This document shows positions 24,588 to 32,673 of a DNA stretch of 64,000 nucleotides, in pieces. Within the stretch, counting starts at the first letter, position 1. The number at the start of each line of letters is the position of its first letter. Both the position numbers and the translations under genes were made by a program. The notes under the pieces were generated by a model. The model did no database searches and was not told where the DNA came from. It was given only the letters and a program-made list of their open reading frames with translations. This stretch comes from DATBRG01 sp036560445 (GTDB lineage: Bacteria; Pseudomonadota; Gammaproteobacteria; Burkholderiales; Methylophilaceae): NCBI GenBank assembly GCA_036560445.1, contig DATBRG010000005.1, positions 1 to 64,000 on the forward strand, given 5' to 3'.

Positions 24588-26267
24588 ATGTATAAATACG
24601 ACGAAATTGACCAGGCCATTGTTAACGAACGTGTCGCACAGTACCGCGACCAGGTTCGCCGTTACCTGGCTGGGGAACTCAGCGACGATGAGTTCCGTCC
24701 GCTACGCCTGCAAAATGGCCTTTACATCCAACGCCATGCGCCTATGCTGCGCATCGCAGTGCCTTATGGCACCCTAGCCTCCTATCAGTTGCGCAAGCTA
24801 GGTGACATCGCTAAGCATTATGACAAAGGCTACGGCCATTTCACCACGCGTACCAATATGCAACTCAACTGGCCGAAGTTGGAAGAAACGCCGGACATTC
24901 TTGCTGAGCTTGCCAGCGTGCAGATGCACGCTATCCAGACCTCCGGTAACTGTATTCGTAACATTACTACGGATCAGTTTGCAGGAATCGCCCCAGACGA
25001 AGTGATTGACCCTCGCGCGATTGCAGAAATCATTCGCCAGTGGAGTACGTTCCACCCTGAATTCGCCTTATTACCTCGCAAATTCAAGATTGCTGTCTCT
25101 GGCAGCAAGCATGATCGCGCCGTAGTGCAAGTACATGATATCGGCCTGGAGTTTTACCTTGACTCACACAATAAAGTTGCAGTTAAGGTATGGGTAGGCG
25201 GCGGCCTGGGAAGAACCCCGATATTAGGCCAGGTCATACGTGAACACTTGGAATGGCAACACATACTGACCTATTGCGAATCCATTGTGCGCGTCTACAA
25301 CATGCATGGGCGTCGCGATAACTCATTCAAGGCCCGCATCAAAATTCTGGTAAAGGCTCTCGGCGTCGAAGAGTTCCGTAAGCAGGTAGAAGCTGATTGG
25401 GCTAATATCAAAGATAGCCCGAATACCATTACCGAAGCAGAACTGACTCGTGTCAGCCAATATTTCACAGCCATGCCCTATGAGACCCTGCCTGCGCATG
25501 ATGCCTCTTATGATAAAGCACTGGCTACGAACCCGGCCTTCGCTGCGTGGGCAAAACGTTGCGTACACCCGCATAAAAAAGCTGGGTATCGCGCCATTAC
25601 CTTATCGCTAAAACCCCATGGCAAACCACCAGGTGATGCAACTACTGAACAGATGCACTTGATAGCCGACTTGGCCGATCACTATAGCTTCGGTGAAATA
25701 CGCGTCACCCATGAACAAAACCTGGTTCTTACAGACGTGAAATTGAGTGAAATGTTCAGCGTGTGGGAAATTGCCCGTGCAAACGGCTTGGCAACGCCAA
25801 ATATCGGCCTGCTAACCGATATTATCTGCTGCCCGGGTGGCGACTTCTGCTCGCTGGCCAATGCCAAGAGCATCCCGATTGCTGAAGCTATCCAGATGCA
25901 GTTTGATAATCTCGACTACCTGCATGAAATCGGAGATATTGAACTCAATATCTCCGGCTGCATGAACGCCTGCGGCCACCATCATGTCGGCCACATCGGC
26001 ATCCTGGGCGTAGATAAGGATGGTTCCGAATGGTACCAAGTAAGCATAGGCGGCAAGCAGGGCAATGACGCTAGCCTGGGTACTGTCATTGGCCCATCTT
26101 TCGCTGCTGAGGAAATGCCTGGTGTGGTACAGCGCCTGATCGAGGTCTACATTGCTCGGCGCACACCTGAAGAGCTCTTTATCGACACAGTCCGGCGTAT
26201 CGGCGTAGAGCCATTCAAATCTCATGTATATGCCAAAGATGCAGCTCAGGAGGTGAGCCATGCCTAA
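24588..26267 (+). CDS. cysI: Assimilatory sulfite reductase, hemoprotein subunit
   Basis: Reduces sulfite to sulfide using siroheme and a [4Fe-4S] cluster. The 559-residue protein has the ferrite-like repeats and the four cluster cysteines in CCPGGDFCSLANAKSIP (C-x5-C) and NISGCMNACGHHHVGHIG (C-x3-C). The front half shows HFTTRTNMQLNWPKLEE and the siroheme-side basic residues. Electrons could come from the 7Fe ferredoxin encoded at 30.1 kb, since no flavoprotein subunit (cysJ) is in the operon. It overlaps the DUF934 gene by 8 bases. Nitrite reductase is the main alternative, made unlikely by the surrounding cysH, cysD and cysN. Confidence 0.93.
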   Translation: MYKYDEIDQAIVNERVAQYRDQVRRYLAGELSDDEFRPLRLQNGLYIQRHAPMLRIAVPYGTLASYQLRKLGDIAKHYDKGYGHFTTRTNMQLNWPKLEETPDILAELASVQMHAIQTSGNCIRNITTDQFAGIAPDEVIDPRAIAEIIRQWSTFHPEFALLPRKFKIAVSGSKHDRAVVQVHDIGLEFYLDSHNKVAVKVWVGGGLGRTPILGQVIREHLEWQHILTYCESIVRVYNMHGRRDNSFKARIKILVKALGVEEFRKQVEADWANIKDSPNTITEAELTRVSQYFTAMPYETLPAHDASYDKALATNPAFAAWAKRCVHPHKKAGYRAITLSLKPHGKPPGDATTEQMHLIADLADHYSFGEIRVTHEQNLVLTDVKLSEMFSVWEIARANGLATPNIGLLTDIICCPGGDFCSLANAKSIPIAEAIQMQFDNLDYLHEIGDIELNISGCMNACGHHHVGHIGILGVDKDGSEWYQVSIGGKQGNDASLGTVIGPSFAAEEMPGVVQRLIEVYIARRTPEELFIDTVRRIGVEPFKSHVYAKDAAQEVSHA

Positions 26268-26874
26268 GTCAAACCTCATACGCAACGATGCTATCGCCAC
26301 AGACGAATGGGCGCTGGTGACCCTGCCTGCAGGCGAGGAAGCCGTACGCAAGCAAGCCGGCAAGGTTGTCCTGTTCAAGTTAACGGGTGAAGTCACGCAT
26401 ACGCAGGAGCAGATTGACGCAACCAATATCCCGGCAACTGGCAAGGTACTAATACCTCTTGCAGTGTGGCTTGCGCGTAAAGAACAACTGGCAGACAGAC
26501 TCGCCAAAGGTGAGATTGGTATCTGGCTGGCGACTCACGAGGTGCTTGAATCGCTTACCGAAGCCCTGCCTGATTTAAATACACTTCCATTGATTGCGGT
26601 ATTTGTTGAACGCTTCGCCGATGGCCGCATCTTCTCAATCGGCAATCTGTTGCGTACACGTTACGAATACAAGAATGAACTGCGCGCCTTTGGTGATGTG
26701 CTACGCGACCAGTTATTCTTCCTCAAGCGCTGTGGCTACGATAGCTACCTGATACGTGCGGATCGTTCAGCTGAAGAAGCATTGGCCAGCCTCAAGGATT
26801 TCTCACAACCATACCAGGGTGCGGTGGACATCAACCAGCCCGTATGGCGGCGCGTGAACAGAGGGGCGCCCTAG
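26260..26874 (+). CDS. DUF934-family protein of the sulfate operon
   Basis: A 204-residue protein of the DUF934 family, commonly found between sulfite reductase and cysH in proteobacteria and sometimes called a putative oxidoreductase, but without a known activity. Characteristic text is VFVERFADGRIFSIGNLLRT and RDQLFFLKRCGYDSYLIRAD, with a C-terminal AVDINQPVWRRVNRGAP. ATG at 26260 lies inside the end of cysI and is preceded by GGAGGTGAGCC, so translation is coupled. Only 4 bases separate its stop from the cysH start. Confidence 0.88.
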   Translation: MPKSNLIRNDAIATDEWALVTLPAGEEAVRKQAGKVVLFKLTGEVTHTQEQIDATNIPATGKVLIPLAVWLARKEQLADRLAKGEIGIWLATHEVLESLTEALPDLNTLPLIAVFVERFADGRIFSIGNLLRTRYEYKNELRAFGDVLRDQLFFLKRCGYDSYLIRADRSAEEALASLKDFSQPYQGAVDINQPVWRRVNRGAP

Positions 26875-26878
26875 TAAC

Positions 26879-27646
26879 ATGAGTGGTGAAGTTTCCATAT
26901 TACGCCCTGTGGCCAGCAACCCTGCTACCAAGCCTGAGTTGACCGAGGCGTTACGCGCATCAGTCACGGCCAAGCGCGCCCAAGTGCTAACGCTGCTGAG
27001 AGACGCTATAACTGAACTGGGTGGTAACAGCAACATCACCCTCGCCAACAGCATGGGCGCAGAAGACATGGTGCTAACCGACATCATTCTGCGTGAAAAG
27101 CTACCGATAGAGATTTTCTCGCTGGATACCGGGCGCCTGCCAGTAGAGACCTATGACCTGATAGCTGAAGTCGAGAATATCTATGACACCAAGCTGAAGA
27201 TATTTTTCCCGCTTGCTGACACCGTTGAACAATATGTTCGTCAGAATGGGATCAATGCATTCTACGAATCTGTGGATTTGCGTAAGGCCTGCTGCCACAT
27301 GCGCAAGGTGGAACCATTAGGACGTGCCCTTAAAGGTAAAAAGGCCTGGATTACCGGCATGCGCGCACAGCAATCGGCCACACGTACCGATTTGCCCATC
27401 AGGGAATTTGATGCTGGCAATAATCTGGAAAAATTCAACCCGCTTTCCGATTGGACCGAGCAGGAAACCTGGGCTTATATCCGTATGCATGAAGTGCCTT
27501 ATAACAAGCTGCATGACCAGTTCTACCCCAGCATAGGCTGCGCACCATGCACGCGCGCAGTGGCGATGGGCGAAGATATACGTGCTGGCCGCTGGTGGTG
27601 GGAAAACCCAGACTCCAAGGAGTGCGGGCTTCACGTTAAGAAATAA
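26879..27646 (+). CDS. cysH: Adenylyl-sulfate (APS) reductase, assimilatory
   Basis: Reduces activated sulfate to sulfite with thioredoxin or glutathione as donor. The 255-residue protein has the PAPS/APS reductase fold with the nucleotide-binding LANSMGAEDMVLTDIIL and the FSLDTGRLPVETYDLI motif. Two cysteine pairs, RKACCHMRK and GCAPCTRAV, are the ligands of the [4Fe-4S] cluster that marks the APS-using type (they are missing in E. coli-type PAPS reductase), and the C-terminal catalytic cysteine is in DSKECGLHVKK. APS use fits the absence of a cysC gene in this operon. Followed by the 143-bp inverted-repeat element. Confidence 0.93.
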   Translation: MSGEVSILRPVASNPATKPELTEALRASVTAKRAQVLTLLRDAITELGGNSNITLANSMGAEDMVLTDIILREKLPIEIFSLDTGRLPVETYDLIAEVENIYDTKLKIFFPLADTVEQYVRQNGINAFYESVDLRKACCHMRKVEPLGRALKGKKAWITGMRAQQSATRTDLPIREFDAGNNLEKFNPLSDWTEQETWAYIRMHEVPYNKLHDQFYPSIGCAPCTRAVAMGEDIRAGRWWWENPDSKECGLHVKK

Positions 27647-27663
27647 TATATAGGACCTACTTT

Positions 27664-27806
27664 AATATCTCGTAGAAATTCATTTTATGGGATGCAGCGC
27701 GCGAAGTCGCGCAGCGAATGACGAAGGCATATCAAGTTAGATAGACAAGGAATGAGCGAGCACGCGACAAAGCGGTGCGCCCATAAAATGGATTTATAGA
27801 GATATT
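27664..27806. repeat. 143-bp MITE-like inverted-repeat element
   Basis: The ends are an imperfect terminal inverted repeat: left arm 27664-27691 (28 bases) and right arm 27780-27806 (27 bases) match at about 25 of 28 positions when one is reverse-complemented. The interior is GC-rich, with a small palindrome GCGCGA/TCGCGC (27700-27712 region), and has no ORF. It fills the gap between cysH and cysD and its right end is one base before the cysD start codon. It resembles a miniature inverted-repeat transposable element or a very large hairpin; copies elsewhere in the genome were not checkable. Confidence 0.6.
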
Positions 27807-27807
27807 T

Positions 27808-28743
27808 ATGACGACGTTGACCAAACAAACCCTCAGCCATCTCGACTGGCTTGAATCCGAAGCAATATACATATTGCGTGAAGTCGCCGGCCAATGCTCC
27901 AACCCGGTGTTGCTGTTTTCCGGAGGCAAGGATTCGCTGTGTATCCTGCGGCTGGCTGAAAAAGCTTTTCGCCCTGGCCGGTTCCCCTTCCCGCTCATGC
28001 ATATCGATACCGGCCACAACTATCAGGAAGTCATCAACTTCCGTGACCAGCGTGCTACAGAGCTTGGCGAACGCCTGATCGTGCGCTCGGTGGAAGACTC
28101 CATGAAACGTGGTAGCGTGGTACTCAAATCTCCCGATGAACCCCGCAACAAGCACCAGTCAGTCACCCTGCTGGAAGCCATTGAAGAATTCGGTTTTGAT
28201 TGCTGTATCGGTGGTGCGCGCCGCGACGAAGAAAAAGCCCGCGCCAAGGAACGCATCATGAGTTTCCGTGACGAGTTCGGCCAATGGGATCCGAAGAACC
28301 AGCGCCCAGAACTATGGAACCTCTACAATGCCCGTTCGCACAAGGGCGAGAATATACGCGCCTTCCCGATTTCCAATTGGACTGAAATGGATGTCTGGCA
28401 ATATATCGAGAGAGAGAAGCTGGCCCTGCCTAGCATCTATTTTGCGCACCAGCGTGATGTGGTCATGCGTAATGGCGCTATCTTCCCGGTGAATGTTCCA
28501 CTGACTAGCGGCGAAGTCATCAACCCGCCCAAGTCAGGCGAGGAAATCATCAATATACAGGTACGTTTCCGCACTGTGGGCGATATAACCTGTACCGCTC
28601 CAGTTCAAAGCGATGCGAGCACCACCGAGAAAATCGTGCTGGAAACCGCGACTACAACCATCACCGAACGCGGCGCTACCCGCCTCGATGACCAGACCTC
28701 CGATGCCTCCATGGAGCAGCGTAAAAAAGAAGGTTACTTTTAA
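27808..28743 (+). CDS. cysD: Sulfate adenylyltransferase subunit 2
   Basis: Makes adenosine 5'-phosphosulfate (APS) from ATP and sulfate together with the CysN GTPase. The 311-residue chain has the PP-loop motif PVLLFSGGKDSLCILRL, then PFPLMHIDTGHNYQEVI and CIGGARRDEEKARAKER, all diagnostic for CysD. The coding start lies immediately behind the inverted-repeat element, so the ribosome-binding region (AGAGATATTT) belongs to the right arm of that element. CysN starts right after the stop codon. Confidence 0.95.
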   Translation: MTTLTKQTLSHLDWLESEAIYILREVAGQCSNPVLLFSGGKDSLCILRLAEKAFRPGRFPFPLMHIDTGHNYQEVINFRDQRATELGERLIVRSVEDSMKRGSVVLKSPDEPRNKHQSVTLLEAIEEFGFDCCIGGARRDEEKARAKERIMSFRDEFGQWDPKNQRPELWNLYNARSHKGENIRAFPISNWTEMDVWQYIEREKLALPSIYFAHQRDVVMRNGAIFPVNVPLTSGEVINPPKSGEEIINIQVRFRTVGDITCTAPVQSDASTTEKIVLETATTTITERGATRLDDQTSDASMEQRKKEGYF

Positions 28744-28744
28744 G

Positions 28745-30037
28745 ATGTCCAAGATTGAAAATTTACCAGCGCACAGTGATAGTCTCCTGCGCTTCATGAC
28801 CTGCGGCAGTGTCGATGACGGCAAAAGCACGCTGATTGGCCGCCTGCTGTTCGATACCAAGACTATCCTGGCAGATACGCTGACGCAGATTACGCGCACC
28901 TCTAAAAAGCGCGGCCTAGATGTTGTTGATTTATCCTTGCTCACCGATGGCCTGCAGGCTGAGCGCGAGCAAGGTATTACTATTGATGTAGCCTACCGCT
29001 ACTTCAGCACCGGCACACGCAAATACATCATTGCCGATGCTCCTGGCCATGAGCAATACACGCGCAATATGGTGACTGCTGCTTCTACTGCCAACCTTGC
29101 CATCATCCTCATAGATGCGCGCAAAGGCGTGCTCACACAGACTCGTCGCCATTCCTTCCTGGCTCATCTGGTTGGCATTCCGCACATCGTGGTGGCCGTG
29201 AACAAGATGGATCTGGTAAATTACGACCAAGCCGTTTATGACAAGATTTGCGCGGATTACCTGGCGTTTGCTACCGAAATCGAACTGCAACGTTCCGGCC
29301 ATGACATCCAGTTCATCCCGATGTCGGCTCTGAATGGCGACATGATTGTAGATCGCGGCGATGCCATGCCCTGGTATAGCGGCCCGACCATGCTGGAAAT
29401 GTTGGAAACCGCACCACCTGCGCATTCCGAACAAGCCGAGCAGTTCCGCTTTCCGGTGCAATACGTCTGTCGCCCACAAGCTTCTGACAATCCCGAGTTG
29501 CATGATTTCCGCGGCTTTATGGGCCGCATTGAAGCCGGCGAGATTGCCATTGGCGATGCGGTAACAGTGTTGCCCTCCGGCTTAAGTTCGCGCGTCAAAG
29601 CCATACAGATTGGCGATGAGAAAATACCGCATGCGATTACCGAGCAATCCATCACACTGCTGCTGGAAGATGAAATCGATACTTCCCGTGGCGACATGAT
29701 TGTTAAGACCGGCCAGTCACCAGAGCCAGTCAAACAGATCGAGGCAATGCTATGCTGGCTGTCAGAAACGCCTTTGTCCCCGGCCCGTACTTATATCGTG
29801 CGCCATACCACGCGCGAATCCAAAGCCAAGGTCGGCACCATTAGCTACAAAGTGGATGTGAATACGCTGGAAGAATTACCTGCAAGTGGCTTGGCGATGA
29901 ACGATATCGCACGTATCAGCTTCAAGCTGGCACAGCCGCTCATGGTGGATTCGTACCATGTAAACCGGGCCACTGGCGCATTTATCCTGATTGATGAATC
30001 GACCAACAACACCGTTGGCGCAGGTATGATTATCTAG
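28745..30037 (+). CDS. cysN: Sulfate adenylyltransferase subunit 1 (GTPase)
   Basis: GTPase subunit that drives APS synthesis. ATG at 28745, 1 base after the cysD stop, gives 430 residues; a longer reading within cysD is rejected because it has no family similarity before RFMTCGSVDDGKSTLIGRL. EF-Tu-like GTPase motifs are G1 GSVDDGKST, G3 DAPGHEQYTRNM and G4 NKMDLV. The chain ends with NNTVGAGMI and has no C-terminal APS-kinase domain, so it is CysN and not a CysNC fusion. This fits with direct reduction of APS by CysH. Confidence 0.95.
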   Translation: MSKIENLPAHSDSLLRFMTCGSVDDGKSTLIGRLLFDTKTILADTLTQITRTSKKRGLDVVDLSLLTDGLQAEREQGITIDVAYRYFSTGTRKYIIADAPGHEQYTRNMVTAASTANLAIILIDARKGVLTQTRRHSFLAHLVGIPHIVVAVNKMDLVNYDQAVYDKICADYLAFATEIELQRSGHDIQFIPMSALNGDMIVDRGDAMPWYSGPTMLEMLETAPPAHSEQAEQFRFPVQYVCRPQASDNPELHDFRGFMGRIEAGEIAIGDAVTVLPSGLSSRVKAIQIGDEKIPHAITEQSITLLLEDEIDTSRGDMIVKTGQSPEPVKQIEAMLCWLSETPLSPARTYIVRHTTRESKAKVGTISYKVDVNTLEELPASGLAMNDIARISFKLAQPLMVDSYHVNRATGAFILIDESTNNTVGAGMII

Positions 30038-30112
30038 TCAGATTTAATTAAACAGCAAAATCTATTAAAATGATGCTTTGGCAAACACAAAGCGCTTCAA
30101 GAGGAAACCAAT

Positions 30113-30436
30113 ATGACTTATGTCGTGACTGAAAACTGTATCCAATGCAAGTACACCGACTGCGTTGATGTATGCCCTGTCGATTGCTTTGTTGAAGGCC
30201 CCAACTTTCTGGCTATCAATCCCGATGAGTGTATAGATTGCACACTCTGTGTAGCAGAATGCCCGGTAGAAGCCATTTTCGCAGAAGATGATGTACCGGC
30301 AGACCAGCAGGAATATATTGAGCTAAATGCCCGCCTTGCACAGCTCTGGCCAGCCATCACCTCAAGAAAAGATGCTTTGCCTGAGGCTGATAAATACAGC
30401 AAGATTACTGGCAAGCGGGACATGCTGGTAGAGTAA
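30113..30436 (+). CDS. fdxA: 7Fe ferredoxin (FdxA type)
   Basis: A 107-residue ferredoxin with a [3Fe-4S] and a [4Fe-4S] cluster: CIQCKYTDCVDVCPVDCF and the second site CIDCTLCVAECP; the Lys/Thr residues in the first motif and the long C-terminal tail (ITSRKDALPEADKYSKI) are the FdxA pattern. It follows cysN by 75 bases and may supply electrons to the sulfite reductase, which is inference from its position. A strong hairpin terminator follows its stop. Confidence 0.93.
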   Translation: MTYVVTENCIQCKYTDCVDVCPVDCFVEGPNFLAINPDECIDCTLCVAECPVEAIFAEDDVPADQQEYIELNARLAQLWPAITSRKDALPEADKYSKITGKRDMLVE

Positions 30437-30453
30437 CCTAGCCATTCAGAAAT

Positions 30454-30480
30454 AAAAAAGGAGACTAAGTCTCCTTTTTT
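30454..30480. terminator. Bidirectional intrinsic terminator between fdxA and the MFS gene
   Basis: AGGAGAC (30459-30465) pairs with GTCTCCT (30469-30475) around a 3-base loop, flanked by six A residues on the left and six T residues on the right, so it can stop both convergent transcripts. Confidence 0.85.
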
Positions 30481-30489
30481 ATTGTTCAA

Positions 30490-31677
30490 TCATCCGGCCT
30501 TCTGCCAAAGCTCACTCTTTCTCACCGCTAGCCACCCCAGCAACAAGTATCCCCCCATTGCCCATGCCAAGCCCGATGGTGCATACCAGACCAGCGGCAC
30601 AACCAATCCCGCTGAGACCGTAGAGAGCAGCATCTGTACAAAAGTCTGGCCGGAAGCTGCGGTACCACGTATTTTAGGATGCCTATCCAGTGCAGCAAGT
30701 GAGAGTATCGGCATGGCAAGTGCCATCCCTATATTGAACAGACCGATTGGGGCAATGTTATAGATAGGCTCCGCGGGCAAGGCAAAACATATCAGTAAAT
30801 TAAGTAGTACTACCGCCGTCATCCAGGCATAAGCGATCTTGACTACTTTCTGCCGCGAATAACGCCCTGCAGCGCGTTTGGCAAGATAAGAGCCAAGAAC
30901 CATGCCGCAAACGGTAGGAACGAACATCATACCGAATTGATGCTGGTTCAGACCCAAATGCTTAACCAGGAATACAGGGCTTGCCAGAACATAAATAAAG
31001 AATCCGGCAAAATTCGCACCTGAGGCTATCGTGACATAGTTGAACTCTTTATCCCCAAAAATCAGGCCATAATCCTTAATTACTTGCCTTGCTGAAAGCG
31101 CTACGCGTTTTTCACTAGGCATGGTTTCTGGCAGGTACACGATTGCGGCCCAGAGCGAAAGCGCAGCATACAGGGCCAGAAAGAAAAAAATCGCCTGCCA
31201 GTGAATACCAAGCAGCACACCGCCAATGATTGGTGCGATTGCCGGAGCAATCCCAAATAGCATCTGCACTGTAGCCATTACGCGCTGCGCTTGTGCGCCT
31301 TCAAACAAATCACGCACCATAGCTCGCGCTACTACATTACCGGCCCCACCTGATAAGCCTTGCAACACGCGGAAAAACCATAAAGTCTCAACATTTGGTG
31401 CAAATGCACAGCCTATAGAAGCTAGCACAAAAACACCCAGACCCAGTTTAATCGTTGTGATGCGACCTATGGAATCTGAAATCGCACCATGCCAGAGCGT
31501 CATTAACGTATAAGGCAATAGGTAAAAAGTCAGGCTCTGCTGAATGTCTACCGTGGTGCCATGCAGCGCCGTTTCCAGCGTGGGAAACGCAGGCAAATAG
31601 GTATCAATGGCGAACGGCGCAAGCGCAGCAAGGCCTGCCAGCACTACGGAAATTACAATGTCAGAGGTTTTTCTCAT
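30490..31677 (-). CDS. MFS multidrug efflux transporter, Bcr/CflA type
   Basis: A 395-residue, 12-helix major facilitator protein. The N-terminus FAIDTYLPAFPTLE and the motif A region WHGAISDSIGRITTIKLGLG followed by FFRVLQGLSGGAGNVVARAM fit the Bcr/CflA drug-resistance family (E. coli Bcr exports bicyclomycin and sulfonamides). The actual substrate is unknown. It lies downstream of the pqq-fkbM group on the same strand but a terminator separates them, so it is probably its own unit. It converges with fdxA across the bidirectional terminator. Confidence 0.87.
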   Translation of the reverse strand: MRKTSDIVISVVLAGLAALAPFAIDTYLPAFPTLETALHGTTVDIQQSLTFYLLPYTLMTLWHGAISDSIGRITTIKLGLGVFVLASIGCAFAPNVETLWFFRVLQGLSGGAGNVVARAMVRDLFEGAQAQRVMATVQMLFGIAPAIAPIIGGVLLGIHWQAIFFFLALYAALSLWAAIVYLPETMPSEKRVALSARQVIKDYGLIFGDKEFNYVTIASGANFAGFFIYVLASPVFLVKHLGLNQHQFGMMFVPTVCGMVLGSYLAKRAAGRYSRQKVVKIAYAWMTAVVLLNLLICFALPAEPIYNIAPIGLFNIGMALAMPILSLAALDRHPKIRGTAASGQTFVQMLLSTVSAGLVVPLVWYAPSGLAWAMGGYLLLGWLAVRKSELWQKAG

Positions 31678-31699
31678 CGTTTATTCTGATTTTTGATAC

Positions 31700-31723
31700 T
31701 AAAAAGTCAGCGCTTGACTGACT
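31700..31723 (-). terminator. Terminator of the pqq-fkbM operon
   Basis: On the minus strand AGTCAG (31723-31718) pairs with CTGACT (31710-31705) over a 7-base loop, followed by five T residues. It lies 50 bases beyond the fkbM stop codon. Confidence 0.6.
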
Positions 31724-31774
31724 CTGATGTTGGACTGGGCTTAACGCACGACAATACAAATACATGCAGATTGA

Positions 31775-32641
31775 TTAGCGCTTCTTCCAATGATCCTGAG
31801 GAGTTTTGATTTCATTCAACTCAATATTTGCGTGCATCTCATTGGGCAGACAAAGCATATTCACCGAGAGTAATCCCTTGAAGATATTCTCTGGATTATT
31901 TTTAAAGTTATTGGGGTTGTACAGTGCTGGCAAATGCCACCAGAGCCGGTAGCCCATATTCTGAATCAGGCTAATCAGAGCTTCGGACTTTAGCTCTCTA
32001 TCGTTCTCAACATATAACACCGGCCGCAAGCGCTTGATAGTCTCTTTGGCGCCGCTTAACACTTCATGTTCCATACCTTCAACATCGGCCTTGATCAAGC
32101 GACAACGGGCAAGGTTCAGTGAATCTATGGTCATCACCGGGACCGGCTCACCAACTGCATGCCCTTGAACACCAAGCCCGCCAAAATTATTAGCTTGATT
32201 TGGGTCAAGCAAGGGCACGATGATGTTACCAGGCTGTGGCCCCAAGGCGGCCTGGAAAGTCATCACGTTATCCAGGGAATTCAGGGCTATGTTGGCACAT
32301 AGATTCTGGAATACCAGTCGTTGCGGCTCAAAAGCCAAGACCCTGCCGCCAGCGCCTACCATTTGTGCCATGGCGACGGTATGAGTACCTATATTTGCGC
32401 CAGCCTCTACAACCACATCCCCTGGCCGCAAAGTTTGCCGGAAGAAATCGACCTCGCCCTCAGAAAACTCACCGTAGTGCTCAATTGAGCCACCAATATA
32501 TTGATCGTGCTTGTTATACGCTATCCAGCCGTACTTAGTCTTAGAAAGTGCAATGAACCCCTGTTCGCTGAGCGGAACAGTAGTAGTTGGCTGGGGGATA
32601 GGTGTTGCCTTGCTTGCTGTTTTTTGCGTTCTTTTGGCCAC
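31775..32641 (-). CDS. FkbM-family SAM-dependent methyltransferase
   Basis: A 288-residue protein with the FkbM methyltransferase domain. The SAM-binding motif is GDVVVEAGANIGTHTVAMAQ (about residues 90-109) followed by GRVLAFEPQRLVFQNLCANI and the later LIKADVEGMEHEVLSGA, the canonical order. It starts at GTG 32641 with GAGAG a few bases upstream and lies only 32 bases downstream of pqqE, before a terminator. The target of methylation is unknown. A short polar N-terminal tail (KRTQKTASKATPIPQ) precedes the domain. Confidence 0.85.
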   Translation of the reverse strand: MAKRTQKTASKATPIPQPTTTVPLSEQGFIALSKTKYGWIAYNKHDQYIGGSIEHYGEFSEGEVDFFRQTLRPGDVVVEAGANIGTHTVAMAQMVGAGGRVLAFEPQRLVFQNLCANIALNSLDNVMTFQAALGPQPGNIIVPLLDPNQANNFGGLGVQGHAVGEPVPVMTIDSLNLARCRLIKADVEGMEHEVLSGAKETIKRLRPVLYVENDRELKSEALISLIQNMGYRLWWHLPALYNPNNFKNNPENIFKGLLSVNMLCLPNEMHANIELNEIKTPQDHWKKR

Positions 32642-32673
32642 ACTAATCTCTCAATAAAAATGGAAAAAATGAA

